18,105 nucleotides of DNA from contig MHDQ01000039.1 of assembly GCA_001803565.1 (NCBI GenBank), positions 4,304 through 22,408 of the forward strand. Direction: 5' to 3'. Positions 13,581-18,105 of this stretch are shown piece after piece; the stretch's first letter is position 1, and the number at the start of each line of letters is the position of its first letter. Under the pieces are notes generated by a model. It was given only the letters and a program-made list of their open reading frames with translations, was not told the DNA's origin and ran no database searches. The translations under genes were made by a program, and so were the position numbers. The DNA is from Nitrospinae bacterium RIFCSPLOWO2_12_FULL_45_22 (GTDB taxonomy: Bacteria > 2-12-FULL-45-22).

Positions 13581-15362
13581 ATGTCTGCCCAATTAGATGT
13601 ACCCTTCTTGGCTAATATTTTTCAAGAACTAATGGCCGTTTTAAAAGATAGCAAGAAAGCTATTTTACCTGAAAACGAGAATAAGTTTTGTGCTAGGGCT
13701 GCCGATATCCTATTGTCCGATATCATGAAGTTAAGCAAGATTGCATGGGATTGCAGCAATGGCGGTTGGATCGAGATTCGCGGAAGGTGGCAAGATATCA
13801 GAAGAAAAGTAGAAATGGCGTCGCGGAGATTTAACCTCCTAAGTCCCTTGGGCCAAAAATATTTTGAAGCAGACCTAAGAAGATGGGTGATTGAATGTGG
13901 GCTCAGGCAGGATCAGAATATAATCAGGCAACTAAAGAAAGATCCACTTTATCCTTCTGAAGCCATTAATCGCCTTTTTGAAATGGCAGAGAAGAGAATA
14001 GGTGAGAGGGTAGGTGAGTCTGATAATGGTGTAGATATTTCGTTTGATATGTCCGTATTGATCAATATTTTAGAAGAACTAAAAGATGTTTTTAAAGAAA
14101 GCGGGAAGGCTATTCTTCCTGAAAACGAGGATAAGTTTTGTGACAGGGCTGCCGATATCCTATTGTCCGATATCATGGGGTTAAGCAAGATTGCACGGGA
14201 TTGCAGCAATGGTGGTTGGATCGAGATTCGCGGAAGGTGGGATTATATAAAAAAAATATTAGAAATAGAGCAACCAATTTCCCCGAAGATTTGGGGTGAA
14301 GTATCGCTTAAGGTAAAGAGGGCTATATTAATTGCAAAAAAATTTACTGTAAGTCAAATTGTAGACATTACTGGAATAAAATATCAGAGCGTGGAAACGG
14401 TAATACAGAGGCTTCTAAAAGAAGGTGCACTTATCAAAGTCAATTCTGATAACCTGGTTTCGCCAGAAGGGACAACTACAAAGAAGGGGAGGCCCAAACA
14501 GTACTACACTTTTGCCAATCCTGAAAAAACTAAAATGCTTCGAGATAATTTGGATGCCCTCTTACAAGAGCAATCTCTGGTTGAACCATCGAGACATAAG
14601 CCTAAAAACCCCCATTTTATGAAAGCCCTTTCAACTATCGATTCGTTAGAAGCATCCTGTTCTGAAATTACTGATAATTTGTTAAATGAAATTGATATTA
14701 ATCTTTCCCTTGCGCGAGAATATGAGGAGATGGTTGATGAAAATAATGAAATAGCTATGGCATATATTGATTTTGCTCAAGCCAGATTGGAATATTTAAG
14801 AGAGGAAAGAGAAGAGGGCGAGAAACTTTTAGAGAATGCTAAAAATGTTTTCAAAAAATACAAAATGCCTGAAGAACAATCTATTGATGAATACCTAATT
14901 TCCTCAAAGTTAAGTCTTGCAATCAAAGAAACAAAAAAAGCTATTAAAAATGAAAACTATGAAATATTGGCACATAAATTAAATAGCTTAACGTCAGATT
15001 TTGCCTCCTATTCTATTTTACCCTCTATTACCTCCCGAATAAAGGAATTCATTGAAACTGCTTGCCAACTATCTAACCTAACAGGTGACTTACTGGGCAA
15101 AAATAGGAGGTTGGAAGAGCAAATTCAGTCATTATTGGAGGAGAACGAAAAACTTAAGATCCAACAACAATTATCCAGCGAAATAAATCGCAATTTATCA
15201 GAAGCAGTAAAGAATTATTCATTGATACCTGAAGCTCGTTATCCACAGCACGAATTGCCGAAACCTAGTTTATTTGGCGAAGGTGAACCATTACGACTAC
15301 CTGAAAAGGTGTTGACTCTCTCAGAATTTAGTTTACGTAATAAACGAAAGGCAGTAAATTGA
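13581..15362 (+). CDS. Winged-helix DNA-binding protein with duplicated N-terminal module and coiled-coil C terminus
   Basis: ATG 13581 has AAGGAGATAGG upstream; a TTG at 13551 would overlap the receiver gene and lacks a site. The 593-residue protein has two copies of an unrecognised module (about 10-80 and 160-230) sharing KAILPEN..KFC.RAADILLSD and CSNGGWIEIRGRW. A winged helix follows (about 235-315: FTVSQIVDITGIKYQSVETVIQ recognition region, wing GRPKQYYTF). The C-terminal half is helical, with a TPR-like stretch (about 355-500) and a coiled coil (about 505-545, RRLEEQIQSLLEENEKLKIQ). No receiver domain is present. Placed between a lone receiver and a TPR scaffold, it is the likely DNA-binding output of the pathway, though it might instead be an adaptor. 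It overlaps the next gene by four bases. Confidence 0.8.
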   Translation: MSAQLDVPFLANIFQELMAVLKDSKKAILPENENKFCARAADILLSDIMKLSKIAWDCSNGGWIEIRGRWQDIRRKVEMASRRFNLLSPLGQKYFEADLRRWVIECGLRQDQNIIRQLKKDPLYPSEAINRLFEMAEKRIGERVGESDNGVDISFDMSVLINILEELKDVFKESGKAILPENEDKFCDRAADILLSDIMGLSKIARDCSNGGWIEIRGRWDYIKKILEIEQPISPKIWGEVSLKVKRAILIAKKFTVSQIVDITGIKYQSVETVIQRLLKEGALIKVNSDNLVSPEGTTTKKGRPKQYYTFANPEKTKMLRDNLDALLQEQSLVEPSRHKPKNPHFMKALSTIDSLEASCSEITDNLLNEIDINLSLAREYEEMVDENNEIAMAYIDFAQARLEYLREEREEGEKLLENAKNVFKKYKMPEEQSIDEYLISSKLSLAIKETKKAIKNENYEILAHKLNSLTSDFASYSILPSITSRIKEFIETACQLSNLTGDLLGKNRRLEEQIQSLLEENEKLKIQQQLSSEINRNLSEAVKNYSLIPEARYPQHELPKPSLFGEGEPLRLPEKVLTLSEFSLRNKRKAVN

Positions 15363-17656
15363 TAGTCGCCGAGAAATTAGAATTTACAGAGTATTTAAAA
15401 AAAGGGATAGAAGCTCGCGAAAAAAAGGAATATGAACCTGCCATAAAATTTCTTAACATAGCCGCAGAGCATAATCCTGATGATGCCCTCCCTTATTTAG
15501 CCATTGGTCTGGTTTATAAGGATCAAAAAAAACCAGAAGATGCTATTGGTGCATTTGAGAAGGCAATTGAAATTGACCCCAAAAGAGCTGATGCATATAA
15601 GGTACTTGGTCTTTCCTACAGGGAATTAGGACGAGTTGAAAAAGCCGAGAAGGCATTTCAGAATGCCCTTGAATTTGAAGTCTTTACTGATAACAGAATA
15701 CAAATCCTTTCTATTTTGGGAGCCATTTTTCTTAAGCAGAGAAGACACAATGAGGCAATTGATACATTTAAAAAAGCCCTTAATCTCGCTCCCAATAACT
15801 CTAGCCTTTTTTATAAATTAGGAATGTGTTATTTTGAGAATGGAAAATATGAAGAAGCTATAAATACATTGATTCAAAGTTTAGAAATTGAAGAAACTGT
15901 GGAGGCAAATAATCTTCTTGGAATTATTTATGGTTATACTAATCGGCACAAGGAAGCAGAAAAAGTTTTTAAAAAAGCCTTAAAAATAAATTTTGAAAAT
16001 GCGGCAACCCATATAAATCGTGGTATGGCTTGCATGGCTTTGGGAAAGATAGAGAAAGGAATTAGAGACTTTAAGAAAGCGGTAGAACTCAACCCTCAGA
16101 GTTATACAGCTCGGTTTTTATTGGGGTTAGCGTATTTAGCTGATGAAAATAAACAGAAAGCTTTGTTCTGTTTAAAAGAAGCCATGAAATTGAAAGATGA
16201 AGAACCCCAGGTATTATACACGATGGGCTATATTCTTTTAGCAACTGATGAATACGATGAAGCCGAAAAAGTAATTGAAAAGCTGATAGGCTTGAGTCCT
16301 AGAGATGCAGACGCTTACAATCTCCTTGCCGGTATAAAATTTAAACAGAATGAAATAGAGGAAGCTCTTGATATTCTGAAAAAGGCAATTTCCCTTAAGC
16401 CTAGAGAAGCGATATACTATTTCAATATGGCCTCAGCCTATAAAGCCTGTGGACGGGAAGAAGATGTCATCAAAGCCATAAATAGAGCCATTGAGTGTGA
16501 TGAAAAAGATGCCCAAGTTTATCACATAGCAGGTCGTTTGTTGAAAGATATGAAAAAGTATACAGAAGCCTTAATTAACTTTGAAAAGTCTATTGAACTT
16601 GAGGATGGTAGATATACCACCTATACCGCTTTAGGAGGGGTTTATCTAGAATTAGATAAGATTAAAGAGGCCAAAGAAGCTTTTCAAAAAGCTATCAGTT
16701 TTAATCCCCAATATGCTCCGGCCCTTTTTTACTTGGGGTTGTGCTTTCACTGTGAAGGAGATTACACAAGAGCTATTCGGCCTTTAAAAACCGCTATTAA
16801 ATACAAACCTGAAAATGTTTCTCCATACCAATTATTGGCTATAGTATATGATATGTTGGATAATTACAATGAATCTATAAAGGTAATTACCAAAGCAATA
16901 GAAATAGAACCTGAAAATCAGGGACTTTACTATATATTGGGTAATATCCATTTAGGTTTCCAAGAGTATGAAAAAGCTAGGGATGCCTATAACAAACTAA
17001 TAGAATTGAACCCCCAATCTGCAGAAGCATATCTGGGAATTGGAAGGATTTATTATAAGCGTAAAGACTTTGAAAAGTCTATCGAAGCTATTAAAAAGGC
17101 AATTGAATTTAAAAACAATTACCCAGATGCCTATTATTGGTTAGGGAGTGTGTATCATGAGAATAAAAATCTTAGGGAGGCAGAGGAATCTCTTAATAAA
17201 GCTATTGAATTAGATCCTTCAAGAGAAAATTATTATAATAGTTTGGCAGTTGTTTATAAAGACCAGAAAAGATATGAAGATGCCTTTCAAACAGTCAAAA
17301 AAGCCCTGGAACTAGATCCTGATGAGTCAGTTTATCACAATAATCTGGGCTTTACTTATTATCTGATGGGCCATATAGACAAAGCCATAGAAAAATTCAA
17401 TGACTCAATTAACATTGATCCAGATGATTCAAGACCATATTTTAACTTAGCCATGTGCCATATAATACAAGGGAAAGAAGAAGAGGGAATAAAAGAGTAT
17501 CAGAAGGCGTTAAAAGTTGATCAAAAATTTGTAAAAGCACAGATAAGAGAACATATTAAAGACCTTGAAGATGCACTTGCTGAACACCCTGAATGGGAAA
17601 CAAAATTGCAACCAGCCTTGAAATTATTACAGGAAAATTTGAACGGAAAGAAATGA
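15359..17656 (+). CDS. Large TPR-repeat protein (about 21 tandem TPRs)
   Basis: The start is TTG 15359, overlapping the previous stop as TTGA; no nearer ATG exists, so coupling by re-initiation is likely. The 765-residue protein is almost entirely tetratricopeptide repeats: from about residue 10 to 725 I can lay out 21 units of 34 residues with the classic pattern (A..LG..Y...G.Y.EAI..F.KALELDP). A short helical capping tail rich in Lys and Glu (about 726-765) follows. There is no signal peptide, transmembrane segment or enzymatic domain, so it is a cytoplasmic superhelical scaffold for protein-protein contacts. Being last in the kinase-receiver-winged-helix unit, it probably assembles or senses the complex. 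TPR arrays of this type are common, so sequence similarity alone will not reveal its partner. Confidence 0.9.
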   Translation: MIVAEKLEFTEYLKKGIEAREKKEYEPAIKFLNIAAEHNPDDALPYLAIGLVYKDQKKPEDAIGAFEKAIEIDPKRADAYKVLGLSYRELGRVEKAEKAFQNALEFEVFTDNRIQILSILGAIFLKQRRHNEAIDTFKKALNLAPNNSSLFYKLGMCYFENGKYEEAINTLIQSLEIEETVEANNLLGIIYGYTNRHKEAEKVFKKALKINFENAATHINRGMACMALGKIEKGIRDFKKAVELNPQSYTARFLLGLAYLADENKQKALFCLKEAMKLKDEEPQVLYTMGYILLATDEYDEAEKVIEKLIGLSPRDADAYNLLAGIKFKQNEIEEALDILKKAISLKPREAIYYFNMASAYKACGREEDVIKAINRAIECDEKDAQVYHIAGRLLKDMKKYTEALINFEKSIELEDGRYTTYTALGGVYLELDKIKEAKEAFQKAISFNPQYAPALFYLGLCFHCEGDYTRAIRPLKTAIKYKPENVSPYQLLAIVYDMLDNYNESIKVITKAIEIEPENQGLYYILGNIHLGFQEYEKARDAYNKLIELNPQSAEAYLGIGRIYYKRKDFEKSIEAIKKAIEFKNNYPDAYYWLGSVYHENKNLREAEESLNKAIELDPSRENYYNSLAVVYKDQKRYEDAFQTVKKALELDPDESVYHNNLGFTYYLMGHIDKAIEKFNDSINIDPDDSRPYFNLAMCHIIQGKEEEGIKEYQKALKVDQKFVKAQIREHIKDLEDALAEHPEWETKLQPALKLLQENLNGKK

Positions 17657-17890
17657 ATATTAATGTTTTCTCCCAAAATATTCTCCCCATATTCGGATAG
17701 CTTAATCTTTTACTATTCGGAATGGTGTTAACACCAACCTCTTATATTTTTAACTAAAATTACTCAAATGCTGCCCAAAATCCAACCTCTCTTTTGTATT
17801 TAACCAAAAAGCATGACTCCCTCACTCGGTGGGGCAATCGTTTATTTCAGTTACGGAGGGAAAACTATCCGTAAAATAGCGATTAAAAAT
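17657..17890. other. A+T-rich intergenic region with palindromes
   Basis: There is no gene between the TPR stop and the transposase region (348 bases in all to 18004). It holds a perfect 12-base palindrome GGTGTTAACACC (17724-17735) and a nested hairpin TTACGGA..TCCGTAA (17851-17857 with 17868-17874) inside AATCG..CGATT (17836-17840 with 17880-17884). No T-tract follows either, so I do not call a terminator. The left end of the insertion sequence probably falls near or within the last part, but I cannot fix it. Confidence 0.5.
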
Positions 17891-17906
17891 AGCCTAAGAG
17901 TAGAAA

Positions 17907-17997
17907 AGTCCTCTTGGAATAAGACTTTCGAGAGAGTATAATGCTTAAAAACATTCACCCACTGGGTGAAACAGCAAACCTTAAACTCAAGAGGACT
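17907..17997 (+). promoter_or_regulatory. Inverted repeat sequestering the transposase ribosome site
   Basis: AGTCCTCTTG (17907-17916) is perfectly complementary to CAAGAGGACT (17988-17997), which contains the AGAGGA Shine-Dalgarno of the transposase. A nested TTCACCCA-C-TGGGTGAA hairpin (17954-17970) lies in the loop. Transcripts entering from the TPR gene would fold and hide the site, while a transcript started inside the repeat would not: a known way for insertion sequences to avoid activation by outside promoters. Confidence 0.6.
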
Positions 17998-18004
17998 GAG
18001 AAAT

Positions 18005-18105
18005 ATGGTACAACAAACTGTTTTGCCTTTCAAGATAGAGATGACGGATGAGGTATTGACGCCTAGGGCGGGGTTAGCCTTGATAGCGGAATATATACAT
18101 GGGCT
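18005..18105 (+). CDS. IS1380-type transposase, 5' end only
   Basis: ATG 18005 is nine bases after AGAGGA. The 33 visible residues, beginning MVQQTVLPFKIEMTDE and continuing VLTPRAGLALIAEYIHG, match the N terminus I know for IS1380-family DDE transposases (a short basic/hydrophobic lead, then T.E.LTP.AGL.L..E..H.LGL). The gene runs off the right edge, so its integrity cannot be judged. It marks a mobile element at the right boundary of the A+T-rich signalling genes. An IS4-like group is a less likely alternative. Confidence 0.75.
   Translation, partial: MVQQTVLPFKIEMTDEVLTPRAGLALIAEYIHG

Noticed and set aside
17724-17735. GGTGTTAACACC as terminator of the TPR gene
   Set aside because: The stem is short, has no loop and no following T-tract; it is more likely a protein-binding palindrome or chance.
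17891-18004. Exact left terminus and target duplication of the insertion sequence
   Set aside because: I could not identify a terminal repeat without the right end, which is outside the window.

Overview
The window looks like a piece of a chromosome from an uncultured, anaerobic or facultatively anaerobic diderm (Gram-negative-type) bacterium. The evidence is an outer-membrane beta-barrel gene, a molybdenum hydroxylase, cobalt/corrinoid metabolism under B12 riboswitches, and GC-rich interspersed repeats of a kind I associate from memory with Desulfobacterota/Planctomycetota-like environmental genomes. I cannot assign a phylum from the sequence alone.

Left part (1 to about 6.9 kb, visibly richer in G+C). 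On the minus strand, a long leader with two tandem cobalamin riboswitches, the upstream one followed by an intrinsic terminator, precedes a frameshifted outer-membrane beta-barrel gene and then cbiM, the cobalt-uptake ECF component, which runs off the left edge. A shared AT-rich promoter region near 1.94-1.99 kb appears to fire the other way into a beta-ketoacyl-ACP synthase gene (2134-2766) that has lost about 200 internal codons including the active-site Cys. Next come an atypical SDR/NDUFA9-like protein and an orphan molybdopterin subunit of the xanthine dehydrogenase/4-hydroxybenzoyl-CoA reductase superfamily. A convergent helical hypothetical gene ends inside an interspersed repeat.

Right part (about 7.1 to 17.7 kb, A+T-rich, all plus strand) reads as an accessory signalling island. 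A two-gene unit encodes a small protein resembling effector-associated component EACC1 and a predicted zinc-metallopeptidase-like protein (HEYLSH). After an AT hairpin and a strong promoter comes a tightly packed unit: a very large six-GAF histidine kinase split by an in-frame amber codon exactly between its dimerisation and ATPase domains; a stand-alone receiver (ATGA overlap); a winged-helix protein with an internal near-identical duplication; and a 21-TPR scaffold (TTGA overlap). The arrangement suggests sensing, phosphotransfer, DNA binding and a protein-interaction platform, possibly coupled to the upstream protease pair.

The right edge is the 5' end of an IS1380-type transposase gene whose Shine-Dalgarno is buried in a 10-bp inverted repeat. 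Three separate gene lesions in 18 kb (frameshift, internal deletion, nonsense codon) mean that genome decay, assembly error and real biology must be told apart before functional conclusions are drawn.
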